DNA of 64,000 bases, taken from contig CAMBHL010000001.1 of NCBI GenBank assembly GCA_945867155.1, forward strand, positions 310,001-374,000. Direction: 5' to 3'. The stretch is from an uncultured Eubacteriaceae bacterium. GTDB taxonomy: Bacteria; Bacillota; Clostridia; Eubacteriales; Eubacteriaceae. Positions within the stretch are counted from its first letter, which is position 1. Each line of letters begins with the position of its first letter. Of the stretch, positions 1 through 8,205 are shown in pieces. The translations under genes and the position numbers were made by a program. Below the pieces are notes generated by a model that saw only the letters and a program-made list of their open reading frames with translations, ran no database searches and was not told where the DNA came from.

Positions 1-122
1 GTCTTTTCCGCTTTTGCATTTTTTCTGCCTCTTTTCCCAATTGATACTTAAACTAAAAACATTATACGAGTTCCGACGGGCAAAATAAAGCGCCAATCTA
101 AAAGATGATTTTGTGAATGGGC

Positions 123-150
123 TTTTCCTGTTTTGTTTTTATGATATGAT
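123..150 (+). promoter_or_regulatory. Putative promoter of the MATE gene
   Basis: A TATGAT -10 (145-150) is preceded by TGA, an extended -10. The -35 region is a weak TTTTCC at 123-128. Bases 1-122 hold no gene I can support. Confidence 0.4.
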
Positions 151-194
151 AAGGGGCGTTCAAAATATAAAAACATTAAACAAGGAGGAATTTC

Positions 195-1568
195 ATGGAA
201 CAGGATATGACCCGGGGCCGCATTCTGCCGCTGATTGTCAAATTCACGATTCCTCTGCTCATCGGTGACGTCTTTCAAATGCTCTACAACATGGTCGACA
301 CCATCATCGTCGGCCGTTACGTTGGAGCCGACGCCCTCGCCGCGGTCGGCGCCACCGGCGGGCTCATGTACTTAATCAACGGTTTCGCCATCGGCATCAC
401 CGCCGGTTTTACGGTGTTGACTGCCCAGCGCTACGGTGCGAATGATCCGGACGGGGTGAAAAATTCTTTTGCCAGCGGCATCGAACTCGGCTTTGTGCTG
501 TCGCTGATGCTTACCTTTGTGTTCTACGGCTTCGCGCCCCAGATTCTGAGACTGATGAACACGCCGGCTGCCGTCTTTTCGATGTCCCTTTCCTACATCC
601 GGATCATCTGCCTCGGCACCATCTGCACGATCTTCTACAATCTGCTGTCAGCTTTTTTGAGGGCTCTCGGCAACAGCCGCGTGCCCCTCTATTTTTTGAT
701 CTTCTCAGCCTGTTTAAACGTCGTCCTCGATTTGCTCTTTATTCTCAAATTCCATGCAGAGGTAAGAGGTGCGGCTGAAGCTACGGTGCTCTCCCAGGGC
801 ATTTCGGCCGCGCTGTGCGCGCTCTACACAGTCCGCCGCGTGCCGCTGCTCATTCCCCAAAAAGAACACTGGCTGCCCAAGCGCCAGGTGATTCTGTTTC
901 AGATTAAAATGGGTCTGCCCATGGCTCTCCAATACGCGATCACCGACTCGGGGATCATGATCATGCAGGCGGCCATCAATTTGTTCGGCGCCAACGCCGT
1001 CGCTGCCTTCACTGCTGCGTCAAAAATTCAAAACATCCTGATGCAGGGCATGATCGCCATGGGGCAGACCATGGCCACTTTCTGCGGACAGAACGCCGGC
1101 GCCCGCAAACTCGACCGCATTCTTAAGGGTGTCAAATGCTCGGTTATCATCGAAATCCTCTATTCCCTCGCCGCGATGGCTCTGATGCTTCTGCCCCTGC
1201 GCACTTTTTTGAGCCTGTTCTTCCCGAGTGCGAAGGACTTGAGCGCCATGATGCCCTGGGCGCTGACCTACGCAAAGATTTCTATTCCTTGCTACATTTT
1301 CCTGGCCATGATCTTCATCTTCAGAAGCAGCATGGAAGGCTGCGGCTACGCCATGCTGCCCCTGATCTGCGGGCTGACTGAACTCGCGGCCCGGTCCTCA
1401 ATGGCTTTTCTCGGCATGCATCTGCATTCCTACGCCGTTTCCTGCGCCTGCGACCCAGCAGCGTGGCTCCTCGCCGGGATCATGTCCATTTTGATCTTTG
1501 TCTGGATGTACCGCGACATCAAGAAAAAATCTGAATTTTCAACAAAGGAGCATCAATCCTATGTCTAA
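195..1568 (+). CDS. MATE family multidrug/Na+ efflux transporter
   Basis: 457 aa, the usual length for a MATE exporter, with about twelve hydrophobic helices in two similar halves. The N-terminus (GRILPLIVKFTIPLLIGDVF, then YNMVDTIIVGRYVGADALAAVG) is the hallmark of the bacterial NorM/DinF-type MATE family, which exports cationic compounds using a Na+ or H+ gradient across the cytoplasmic membrane. The ATG start is preceded by AAGGAGGA at a good distance. Its last codons overlap the start of the next gene by 8 bases, so the two are probably co-translated. The substrate cannot be told from sequence. Confidence 0.93.
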   Translation: MEQDMTRGRILPLIVKFTIPLLIGDVFQMLYNMVDTIIVGRYVGADALAAVGATGGLMYLINGFAIGITAGFTVLTAQRYGANDPDGVKNSFASGIELGFVLSLMLTFVFYGFAPQILRLMNTPAAVFSMSLSYIRIICLGTICTIFYNLLSAFLRALGNSRVPLYFLIFSACLNVVLDLLFILKFHAEVRGAAEATVLSQGISAALCALYTVRRVPLLIPQKEHWLPKRQVILFQIKMGLPMALQYAITDSGIMIMQAAINLFGANAVAAFTAASKIQNILMQGMIAMGQTMATFCGQNAGARKLDRILKGVKCSVIIEILYSLAAMALMLLPLRTFLSLFFPSAKDLSAMMPWALTYAKISIPCYIFLAMIFIFRSSMEGCGYAMLPLICGLTELAARSSMAFLGMHLHSYAVSCACDPAAWLLAGIMSILIFVWMYRDIKKKSEFSTKEHQSYV

Positions 1569-2130
1569 CGCATTCACTATGGGCTTTGCCCACTTTAAAA
1601 CCATTACCCATCACAAATGGCTGGTCATGAAACACTGCTTCAAGGTCGGGCTTTACAAACAGGGCCTGCTCCACGACATGAGCAAATACAGCTGGACCGA
1701 GTTTTCAACGGGCATCCGCTACTACACCGGCACCCACAGTCCCAACGCGGAGGCCCGCCGCCAAACCGGGATCTCCCGGGCCTGGCTCCACCACAAAGGA
1801 CGCAACAAGCACCATTTCGAATACTGGATTGACGCAGACCTGAAAGACACCAGCAAAATGGTCGGCTTCCGCATGCCTTACAAATACGTGGCGGAGATGT
1901 TCTGCGACCGCGTCGCCGCCAGCAAAATTTACTTAAAAGACAAGTACACCGAAGATCAGCCCTGGCAGTATTATCAGCACATCGCGGGCTCTCCCTACAT
2001 GCACCCCGTCACCCATCAGGAACTGAGCTTTTTGCTCAAAAAATTAAAAGACGAAGGTGAAGCCAAGACTTTCGCTTGGCTGAAAGCCGAATTGAAGCGG
2101 CGAAAGAAAATTCACGATTATTATGATTGA
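1561..2130 (+). CDS. DUF5662 family protein
   Basis: 189 aa soluble protein. I start it at the ATG inside the end of the MATE gene (8-base overlap) because AAAGGAG lies just upstream at 1543-1549 and the protein then begins MSNAFTMGFAHFKTITHHKW. It is rich in His, Tyr and Trp (for example LLHDMSKYSW and HHKGRNKHHFEYW), a pattern typical of the DUF5662 family, whose members are sometimes loosely labelled catalase. The conserved HDMSKY and HHxxRNxHH motifs could bind a metal as in HD-type hydrolases, but this is inference. The function is unknown, and the coupling to a MATE exporter is the only context. Confidence 0.75.
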   Translation: MSNAFTMGFAHFKTITHHKWLVMKHCFKVGLYKQGLLHDMSKYSWTEFSTGIRYYTGTHSPNAEARRQTGISRAWLHHKGRNKHHFEYWIDADLKDTSKMVGFRMPYKYVAEMFCDRVAASKIYLKDKYTEDQPWQYYQHIAGSPYMHPVTHQELSFLLKKLKDEGEAKTFAWLKAELKRRKKIHDYYD

Positions 2131-2158
2131 TTTTAATTTGATTAAATCTAAAGTAGTA

Positions 2159-2177
2159 TAAGATTAATATTATCTTA
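2159..2177. promoter_or_regulatory. Inverted repeat upstream of desulfoferrodoxin, possible operator
   Basis: TAAGAT-N7-ATCTTA, a 6-base perfect inverted repeat, lies about 27 bases upstream of the -35 box of the desulfoferrodoxin promoter. It partly resembles AT-rich PerR/Fur-type boxes but is not a clear match. Confidence 0.3.
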
Positions 2178-2203
2178 AATGAAATTTATTTTACTGCGTA
2201 TGC

Positions 2204-2232
2204 TTTACAAAAATCATTGAACCTTCTATAAT
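2204..2232 (+). promoter_or_regulatory. Sigma-A promoter of desulfoferrodoxin
   Basis: TTTACA (2204-2209), a 17-base spacer, and TATAAT (2227-2232), about 40 bases before the start codon. Confidence 0.8.
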
Positions 2233-2273
2233 GAAATCAAAGATTATATGGCATACACTAGAAGGAGGCCAAT

Positions 2274-2648
2274 ATGAAAATTTATAAATGCTCAAAATGC
2301 GGTCAAATGGTTTACGTTCTTCAGGACAGCCCGTGCACCCCTGTCTGCTGCGGCGTTGATATGATCGAATTAACAGCGAACACCACCGATGCGGCAAAGG
2401 AAAAACACGTGCCGGTCATCACCCAGAACGGTTCCCACGTAGACGTCGTCGTCGGTTCTGTTGAACACCCGATGATCGAAAAACACTACATCCAGTTCAT
2501 CGCACTCGAAACCGCTCAGGGCGTTCAGGTGAAATACTTAAAACCTGGCGAAGCACCGAAGGCTTCTTTCGAATTATCCGCTGATGACAAACTGGTCGCC
2601 GCTTATGAATTCTGCAATCTTCACGGACTGTGGAAGGCTGAAGCTTAA
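2274..2648 (+). CDS. dfx: Desulfoferrodoxin (class I superoxide reductase)
   Basis: 124 aa. It reduces superoxide to hydrogen peroxide in the cytoplasm of anaerobes. The N-terminal desulforedoxin domain has the Fe(Cys)4 ligands C6, C9, C25 and C26 (CSKC and CC). The catalytic domain has H45, H65, H71, C114 and H117 as the Fe(His)4Cys centre II, and E43-K44 at the usual Glu/Lys position. The ATG is preceded by GAAGGAGG. It is a single gene with its own strong promoter and terminator, which fits a stand-alone oxidative stress function. A 6-base inverted repeat upstream may be a peroxide- or metal-regulated operator. Confidence 0.97.
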   Translation: MKIYKCSKCGQMVYVLQDSPCTPVCCGVDMIELTANTTDAAKEKHVPVITQNGSHVDVVVGSVEHPMIEKHYIQFIALETAQGVQVKYLKPGEAPKASFELSADDKLVAAYEFCNLHGLWKAEA

Positions 2649-2670
2649 TCGCGTTCCATCGCATTCAAAA

Positions 2671-2701
2671 AGTCGAAGTGCAATCACTTCGACTTTTTTT
2701 T
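2671..2701 (+). terminator. Intrinsic terminator of desulfoferrodoxin
   Basis: AGTCGAAGTG / CACTTCGACT stem with a CAAT loop, followed by an unbroken T run. The last codons and stop of the convergent helicase gene lie inside this hairpin. Confidence 0.9.
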
Positions 2702-4393
2702 GTTGGTTTTATGGGCTCGGTGTTTTTTACCGCTGCGCTTGTACTTCCTGTTTTTCTTGTCTTTTTTCTGGCCGGCGATGGAGGCGGAGACCACATGGCC
2801 TTTCACCCTGGCGCCATCCACACTGACCACCACCTTCGGCGCGCTGTCCTCAGCGATCACAGCTGTAGAGAAATGGCCATAGACGGCAATATCCCCGACT
2901 TCATCACTGGAAATCCCCGACTCGCCGCAGATCGCGCCGAGGATATCGCCCTTTTTCACGCCGTCTTTTTTGCCTGCGCTGATCATGACCCGCACGCCGT
3001 TTTCCAATTTGGCCTGGCGGGCGCGGCGGCGCTTCTTGTCTTTTTTATCTTGGACACTTTGAATCGATGCGTTGATATCAGCACCTGCTTCATTTTCAGC
3101 TGGCACAAACTGTCTGAGCAGAGCCTGTTCGATGACCGCATCGGAAAATCCCATTGCTTTTAAAGGGCCGATGATTTTCTTTTCGGCTTCTGTTGGTGCT
3201 GCCATTTCGGACACGATCCCGGCACAGTCCGACACCAGCTTGGCCCGCATGTGTTCGATCTTGAGGTTCATCATCTCTTCCCCTGTGGGAATGCGTTCGA
3301 GGGTCATGTTCTTTTTCGTGTACCGTTCGATTTTTTCAAGATGAAACCGGTCCCGGTTTTCGGCCAAAGTCAGGGACAGCCCCTTTCTTCCGGCGCGGCC
3401 GGTCCGGCCGATCCGGTGCACATAATTTTCCGGATTTTCCGGCACGTCATAATTGATGACCAGGTCGATGTCGTCGATATCGATGCCCCGGGCCGCCACA
3501 TCGGTCGCCACGAGGGCGCCTTGTCTTGCCCGGGTAAAGCGGCTGAGCACCGCCTGGCGCGTGCGCTGATCGATGTCGCCGTGCAGCTTGCTGACCGAGC
3601 AGCCTTCGTCGATGAGCTGCAGAGACACCTCGTCGACGGCGCGCTTGGTGTTGCAGAAAATCAGCGCCTTCTGCATCTGGAAAATGTCCAAAAGCCGGGA
3701 CAGGGCTTCGAGTTTTTTGCCCTTCTGCACCACGTAGAGCTGCTGTTCGATGCCCGAGGCGACCATCCGCTTCGGCGCCACTTCAATTTTGACGGGATCA
3801 TCCTGGAACTGTTTGGCCAGATCCAAAATCGGCTTGGGCATCGTCGCTGAAAACAGCGCAGTCTGGACCGGATGGCCGATCTGGGACAGGATGTTTTCAA
3901 TATCTTCCCTAAAGCCCATGTCTAACATTTCGTCGGCCTCATCTAAAACGGCCATGTTCAGGCTGTGCAGGTTCAAAGTTCCGCGCCGCAGATGGTCCAG
4001 GGTACGCCCCGGGGTTCCCACGACGATCTGGGCGCCGTTTTTCAGCGCCTTTAACTGATGATCAAAGCGTTCGCCGCCGAAGAGCAGCGCCACTTTGAGT
4101 CCCTGTTCAAACTGGGTCAGTTTCCGGAACTCCCCGGCAACCTGAATGGCCAGCTCCCGGGTTGGCAGCAGCACTAAAATCTGCGGCACGCGGTCCTTCT
4201 GAACGATCTTTTCCGCTGCCGGAATGGCAAAGGCCATGGTTTTGCCCGTGCCGGTCTGGGAGCGGCCGATGACGTCCCGCCCGTCGAGCATTTCGGGAAT
4301 CGCCTTTTCCTGAATCGGGGTCATCTCTGTGAGCGCCATCGCATCCAGAGCCTGAATCAAGGTTTTTCGAAGGGGTAAGGTCTTAAATTTCAT
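2684..4393 (-). CDS. DEAD-box ATP-dependent RNA helicase with DbpA-type RNA-binding domain
   Basis: 569 aa cytoplasmic RNA helicase. All DEAD-box motifs are visible in order: Q motif (TPIQEKAIP), I (SQTGTGKT), Ia (PTRELAIQ), Ib (TPGR), II (DEAD), III (SAT), IV (IFCNTK), V (TDVAARGID) and VI (HRIGRTGRAG). After the two RecA-like domains comes a linker, then a domain of about 75 aa (RVMISAGKKDGVKKGDILGA onward) typical of the DbpA RNA-binding module, and a Lys-rich tail. It is probably a ribosome-assembly or cold-adaptation helicase of the CshA/DbpA type. The 3' end overlaps the convergent desulfoferrodoxin terminator. Confidence 0.95.
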   Translation of the reverse strand: MKFKTLPLRKTLIQALDAMALTEMTPIQEKAIPEMLDGRDVIGRSQTGTGKTMAFAIPAAEKIVQKDRVPQILVLLPTRELAIQVAGEFRKLTQFEQGLKVALLFGGERFDHQLKALKNGAQIVVGTPGRTLDHLRRGTLNLHSLNMAVLDEADEMLDMGFREDIENILSQIGHPVQTALFSATMPKPILDLAKQFQDDPVKIEVAPKRMVASGIEQQLYVVQKGKKLEALSRLLDIFQMQKALIFCNTKRAVDEVSLQLIDEGCSVSKLHGDIDQRTRQAVLSRFTRARQGALVATDVAARGIDIDDIDLVINYDVPENPENYVHRIGRTGRAGRKGLSLTLAENRDRFHLEKIERYTKKNMTLERIPTGEEMMNLKIEHMRAKLVSDCAGIVSEMAAPTEAEKKIIGPLKAMGFSDAVIEQALLRQFVPAENEAGADINASIQSVQDKKDKKRRRARQAKLENGVRVMISAGKKDGVKKGDILGAICGESGISSDEVGDIAVYGHFSTAVIAEDSAPKVVVSVDGARVKGHVVSASIAGQKKDKKNRKYKRSGKKHRAHKTNKKKSK

Positions 4394-4418
4394 AAATCTC
4401 CTTTATTATATATACGCT

Positions 4419-4452
4419 TAAAAAAAAGTGCCAGACCCATGCCTGACACTTT
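4419..4452 (-). terminator. Terminator between the ECF S component and the helicase
   Basis: On the minus strand AGTGTCAG and CTGGCACT pair (one mismatch-tolerant stem) and are followed by a long T run. It ends the ECF transcript 35 bases after its stop. Confidence 0.8.
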
Positions 4453-4488
4453 GTCAATCACACTTTATCGCTATTTTTGTTTTTAGGG

Positions 4489-5124
4489 TTATCTTGTTGA
4501 ACGCTTGCGCATCGCCAAAAGGGCTTTGCCCACAATCATCACGATGATGGCCGTCACAATGGCTTCTGGAATCCCATTGACTGCGACGACGGACATGATG
4601 ATTTTAAACACGGCGCCGACAGACTTGCCGATGCTTTGCGCGTATTCTTTCGCTAAAAGCACGTAGATGCTGCCCATGACCAGCGCGGTGTTCGTCATCG
4701 CACCGGCTGCTCCTGTAATGGCCAGCGCCGGAATATCCGGCAGCTTGACTTTCTTAAAGGCACGCCAGAGCCATCCGGCAACCACACCGATCAAAATCCG
4801 GCAGCCCAAAGCGATCCAGACCGCTTTGACCGCACCTGCCCCATTCATCGCCATCGCCGGCGAAAAGGCAAAACTCATCGGTGTCGGTGCAATGGTCGCG
4901 TTCACCATCGAACAGATTCCGAACACGCCTCCGAGGACGGCACCCGCCAATGGGCCTAACAGAACCGCGCCGATGACGACGGGGATCTGAATGGTTGTCG
5001 CCTTGATGAACGAAACCGGAATCAAACCAAGAGGGGTGAATGCCAGCAGCACGATAATCGCGGCAAACATCGCCACACTCACAAGCCAACGTGTCTTTTG
5101 TTTTGAATTGTATGTTCTTTTCAT
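4489..5124 (-). CDS. ECF transporter S (substrate-binding) component
   Basis: 211 aa with about six membrane helices. The N-terminal pattern (LLAFTPLGLIPVSFIKATTIQIPVVIGAVLLGP split across helices 1-2, then GAVLGGVFGICSMVNA) is typical of the DUF3816/PF12822-like S components that bind vitamins and dock on a shared EcfAAT module in the membrane. The gene is monocistronic, as expected for group II ECF transporters whose energising module is encoded elsewhere. The substrate is not deducible. PanT-like pantothenate and riboflavin/folate carriers share this architecture, and I recognise no riboswitch in the leader. Confidence 0.85.
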   Translation of the reverse strand: MKRTYNSKQKTRWLVSVAMFAAIIVLLAFTPLGLIPVSFIKATTIQIPVVIGAVLLGPLAGAVLGGVFGICSMVNATIAPTPMSFAFSPAMAMNGAGAVKAVWIALGCRILIGVVAGWLWRAFKKVKLPDIPALAITGAAGAMTNTALVMGSIYVLLAKEYAQSIGKSVGAVFKIIMSVVAVNGIPEAIVTAIIVMIVGKALLAMRKRSTR

Positions 5125-5183
5125 TTTCTCCTCACTACCTTTTCGGTCCTTTCCGAATAAAGTGTGTTAATAAAACCGAGGAT

Positions 5184-5212
5184 ATTTTATTATAGGCTGA
5201 CCCATCTGTCAA
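5184..5212 (-). promoter_or_regulatory. Promoter of the ECF S component
   Basis: On the minus strand, TTGACA (5207-5212), 17-base spacer, TAAAAT (5184-5189). Confidence 0.75.
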
Positions 5213-5245
5213 TACTTAAACCTAACCCATAATTTTTACGATTTC

Positions 5246-5274
5246 TTGTCAAAGCCCGAAAATGATGATAAAAT
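5246..5274 (+). promoter_or_regulatory. Promoter of the GT2 gene
   Basis: TTGTCA (5246-5251), 17-base spacer, TAAAAT (5269-5274), about 55 bases before the start. Confidence 0.75.
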
Positions 5275-5328
5275 AACAGCGGTCATTCAGACCATCAAAA
5301 AAATTTTAATAAAATAAGGAAGGTTATT

Positions 5329-6612
5329 TTGCTTATGATGCTGCAGGATGAAATTCATCTGATCTTATTTATCTTGGGGCTGCCCTTTACCCTTTACGGC
5401 GCCTATTACATGATCGTCGGAATTATGGGGCTTTTCAAGCCCCGCACCTATCCCCACGCTGCGCCTCAAAAAAAATTTGCCGCGGTCATCGCGGCCAGAA
5501 ACGAAGCCGGCGTTGTGGGCAACCTGATCGATTCTCTGAAAGAACAGCATTATCCGAAAGCATTGTACGATATTTACGTGCTGCCCAACAACTGCACCGA
5601 CAACACGGAAGAAGTCGCACTGGCCCACGGTGCCCGCGTCTTTCACTGTTCTTCAAAGGTGCATTCCAAGGGCGGCGCTCTGGAAGAATTCTTTGATGAC
5701 ACTTTTGCCCACAACGACATTTACGACGCTTTCTGCGTTTTCGACGCGGACAACCTGGTCCAGCAGGATTTCTTCCAGGCCATGAACAACGCCTTGTGCG
5801 ACGGCGTCAAAATCGGTCAGGGCTACCGGGAAAGCAAAAACCCGAAAACATCCTGGGTGTCCGGCTGCCAGACGATTTTTTATTACGCGGTCAACCGCTT
5901 CATCAATCAAGCCCGCCAGAAAGTCGGCCTGTCCGCCGCGTTAAACGGCACGGGCTTCATGGTTTCTGCTGAAGTGCTCAAGAAAGACAATTCCGGTTTC
6001 CGGACTTTCAGCCTGACGGAAGACATCGAATTCACGACCCAGAACATCATCAAGGGCCAGGATGTCGCCTGGATTCCCGAAGCCCGGACTTACGACGAAC
6101 ACCCCATTGATTTCGCCACGTCCTGGAAACAGCGCAAGCGCTGGTCGACGGGCACCATTCAGTGTTTCTCCCGCTACGCACCTCAGCTTTGGGACAGCTT
6201 CAAAAAGACCCACCGCTTTGCGTGTCTCGACATGATCTTCTATCTGTCAGCACCTCTGTGGCAGGTGTGCTCCACCATCTTCGGCTTCGTTTCGTTCATC
6301 ATTTCCATTATGATTACAATCAACCTGCAGGTCGCACCGTCCCAGGAACTGCTCTCATTGGCCTCGGCTATTGTCGGCATCGGCTTGACCATTCAGTTTA
6401 CCCGCTGGCTCGTGCGCCACGAACACCATAAAAACAGTTCGGTCAAAACGTCTTCTTATTTCTCGTTCTGGTTCTTTATCGTTTCCTGGACGATCATCAA
6501 TTTTGACTGCATCATCAAGCCGTTAACGACCTGGGAACCCATCGCCCACACCGAAAGCTTCACGCTTTCTCAACTCAAATCCAATCTGCAGGTTGAAAAT
6601 TCCTCAAATTAA
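5329..6612 (+). CDS. Membrane-bound processive glycosyltransferase, family 2
   Basis: 427 aa. An N-terminal membrane helix (about 10-34) is followed by a GT-A domain with AAVIAARNEA (51-60), the UDP-sugar/metal motif FDADN (138-142), a TEDIEF acceptor motif and the QRKRW signature (QxxRW) of processive beta-glycosyltransferases. Several membrane helices then form the C-terminal pore region. This is the layout of BcsA/PgaC/hyaluronan synthase-like enzymes that build and extrude a polysaccharide. The start is uncertain: AAGGAAGG (5316-5323) best fits the TTG at 5329, but ATG codons at 5335 and 5338 are possible. No accessory synthase subunit is adjacent. The next genes concern the envelope too. 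Confidence 0.88.
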   Translation: MLMMLQDEIHLILFILGLPFTLYGAYYMIVGIMGLFKPRTYPHAAPQKKFAAVIAARNEAGVVGNLIDSLKEQHYPKALYDIYVLPNNCTDNTEEVALAHGARVFHCSSKVHSKGGALEEFFDDTFAHNDIYDAFCVFDADNLVQQDFFQAMNNALCDGVKIGQGYRESKNPKTSWVSGCQTIFYYAVNRFINQARQKVGLSAALNGTGFMVSAEVLKKDNSGFRTFSLTEDIEFTTQNIIKGQDVAWIPEARTYDEHPIDFATSWKQRKRWSTGTIQCFSRYAPQLWDSFKKTHRFACLDMIFYLSAPLWQVCSTIFGFVSFIISIMITINLQVAPSQELLSLASAIVGIGLTIQFTRWLVRHEHHKNSSVKTSSYFSFWFFIVSWTIINFDCIIKPLTTWEPIAHTESFTLSQLKSNLQVENSSN

Positions 6613-6638
6613 GACTTGAATTTAACGCAGACAGCACA

Positions 6639-6673
6639 AAAGGCACAGCTTTGGTTTAAGCTGTGCCTTTTTG
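6639..6673. terminator. Bidirectional terminator between convergent genes
   Basis: AAAGGCACAGCTT / AAGCTGTGCCTTT, a 13-base perfect stem flanked by A and T tracts, so it can serve both the GT2 gene and the convergent membrane protein gene. Confidence 0.93.
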
Positions 6674-6684
6674 ATTGGATTGTT

Positions 6685-8031
6685 TTAATGGTTCTTGTGT
6701 GCTTTCATGTAGCTTCTAATGAGTTCCAGATCTTCTTTTGAGATGATAATTTCCGAATCCCCGCTGTCGAGGAGCACTTCGCCGTCCTGAATATGGTAGT
6801 CGCTCTTTTTCACCCGGCGCGCTTCGATGGGTTTTTCAACGGTCGCATTGGGCGCTTCCACGACTTTTTCGACTTGTTCAATGGATTCGACCTGCTGGGC
6901 GATTTTGATGACGTTGTCGATCATGTCCGCGGTGACATCCTGCTGACTGTTGATCTTTTCAAGCTGCGCGACCAGCGTGCGGGACGTTGTGGCAAAGGGT
7001 TCTTCAAAGCGGTATTTTGAAAAGCCGGTGAGCGCTTCTGACAAATCATCGGATGCTTCGCGGTACGCGCGGTCTTCGGCATCTGTGCTCAAAATATCGA
7101 TGAAATGGTTCAGGGCCACTTCGACGTTCTGAGCGGCGTCTTCTTCTGTTTCTTCATCCTCTTCAACTTCTTCAGAAGGCTGCTGGATTTCCGGTTCCTG
7201 GGGTTCAAATTCAGGTGCCTGTTCTTCAGCGATTTCGTCCGGTGTTGTCTGAGGTTCGGCTTCGCTTTCACGTTCTGGTTCTTCAGAAGCTTCGGCTTCT
7301 TCATTGAAATCTGACTCTAACTCAGTTTCGGTGCTGTCGGCCGTTTCTGGAATTTCTTCTTCTGCTGCTTCTGAATTGGCTTCCCGGGTAAACAGGGATT
7401 CCGCTTCAAGATCTTCCAAATCTTCCTGATCGTCTTCCGGCATGTCATCGGCTTCGTCTTCAAGCCAGTCCTGGGCGGTGCCGCTGTCGGCTTCTTCTTC
7501 CAGAGGTGCTTCCGGCTGATCGTCCTCGTCTTCGAGGACGCTGCCCCGGAGCAGCCAGCTGACTTTTTCATCTTTCTGATCGTCTTGGTCTTCCGGCTGA
7601 TCTTCCTGATCGGCCGGTGCTTCTTCATGAACGGCATGATCATGCTGACTTTGAACCCGGACGGTCTTCATCCTGCGGGACCAGATCAGATGGGCCATCA
7701 AAACCAGCACCAGATCGATCCCGGCTGTCATGATCATGAGCCGCTGGGAGAGACCAAAGACCATGACGTATTCCACCGCCACGACACACACTTCCGCAAT
7801 GAACACCAGCAGAACCGTCCGCCAGATTTTCTGGCTGAATCCGGTGAAATCGCCGAAAGCCATAACCAAAAGGCGGATCGCCACCATAAACAGGATGATC
7901 ACCATCAGGTCTGTCCGGACCTCGGCGTGAAAGACAAATTTCGAAATGGCCAGTGCTAAACAGCTGCCGGCCACAACGGCAATACAGTCAAAAATATATA
8001 AAAGCCCCAAATGGCCTTTTTCATTCGGCAT
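6685..8031 (-). CDS. Four-helix membrane protein with long acidic cytoplasmic region, unknown function
   Basis: 448 aa, not recognised. Four membrane helices at about 10-30, 41-60, 72-93 and 99-117 resemble the N-terminal membrane unit found on some polysaccharide-biosynthesis proteins. A stretch of about 175 residues (130-305) composed mostly of Glu, Asp, Gln, Pro and Ala is surely disordered and very acidic. The C-terminal 140 residues are predicted mainly helical (SQQDVTADMIDNVIKIAQQV and so on) and end in a compact, charged tail. ATG with GAGGAG upstream. It is divergent from the LCP gene, whose cytoplasmic tail is equally long but strongly basic; see findings. Confidence 0.8.
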   Translation of the reverse strand: MPNEKGHLGLLYIFDCIAVVAGSCLALAISKFVFHAEVRTDLMVIILFMVAIRLLVMAFGDFTGFSQKIWRTVLLVFIAEVCVVAVEYVMVFGLSQRLMIMTAGIDLVLVLMAHLIWSRRMKTVRVQSQHDHAVHEEAPADQEDQPEDQDDQKDEKVSWLLRGSVLEDEDDQPEAPLEEEADSGTAQDWLEDEADDMPEDDQEDLEDLEAESLFTREANSEAAEEEIPETADSTETELESDFNEEAEASEEPERESEAEPQTTPDEIAEEQAPEFEPQEPEIQQPSEEVEEDEETEEDAAQNVEVALNHFIDILSTDAEDRAYREASDDLSEALTGFSKYRFEEPFATTSRTLVAQLEKINSQQDVTADMIDNVIKIAQQVESIEQVEKVVEAPNATVEKPIEARRVKKSDYHIQDGEVLLDSGDSEIIISKEDLELIRSYMKAHKNH

Positions 8032-8157
8032 AAATTCAACTCCTCATTTGTGAAACGTTATTGCTATTATAACAAATGATCTTGTAAATGTGTATGCTTT
8101 ATCAATAAAAATCGACTGGGCGCCGCTGTGTTGTTCCATGCAGTCCTTGACACTTCG

Positions 8158-8166
8158 TGTTATAAT
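8158..8166 (+). promoter_or_regulatory. Extended -10 promoter of the LCP gene
   Basis: TGTTATAAT, a perfect extended -10. A longer reading frame beginning at 8128 would place this promoter inside the gene, so the start at 8206 is preferred. Confidence 0.55.
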
Positions 8167-8205
8167 AGTTCAGTTAAAATAATTCCAATCAACATGGAGA
8201 AAATT

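Noticed and set aside
48-278. 76-codon minus-strand frame overlapping the MATE start
   Set aside because: Covers the MATE promoter and RBS on the other strand and has no family or RBS.
7110-7640. Repeat array or CRISPR-like region
   Set aside because: The repetitive look comes from runs of Glu/Asp codons in the acidic tail. No direct repeats with spacers exist here or elsewhere in the window.
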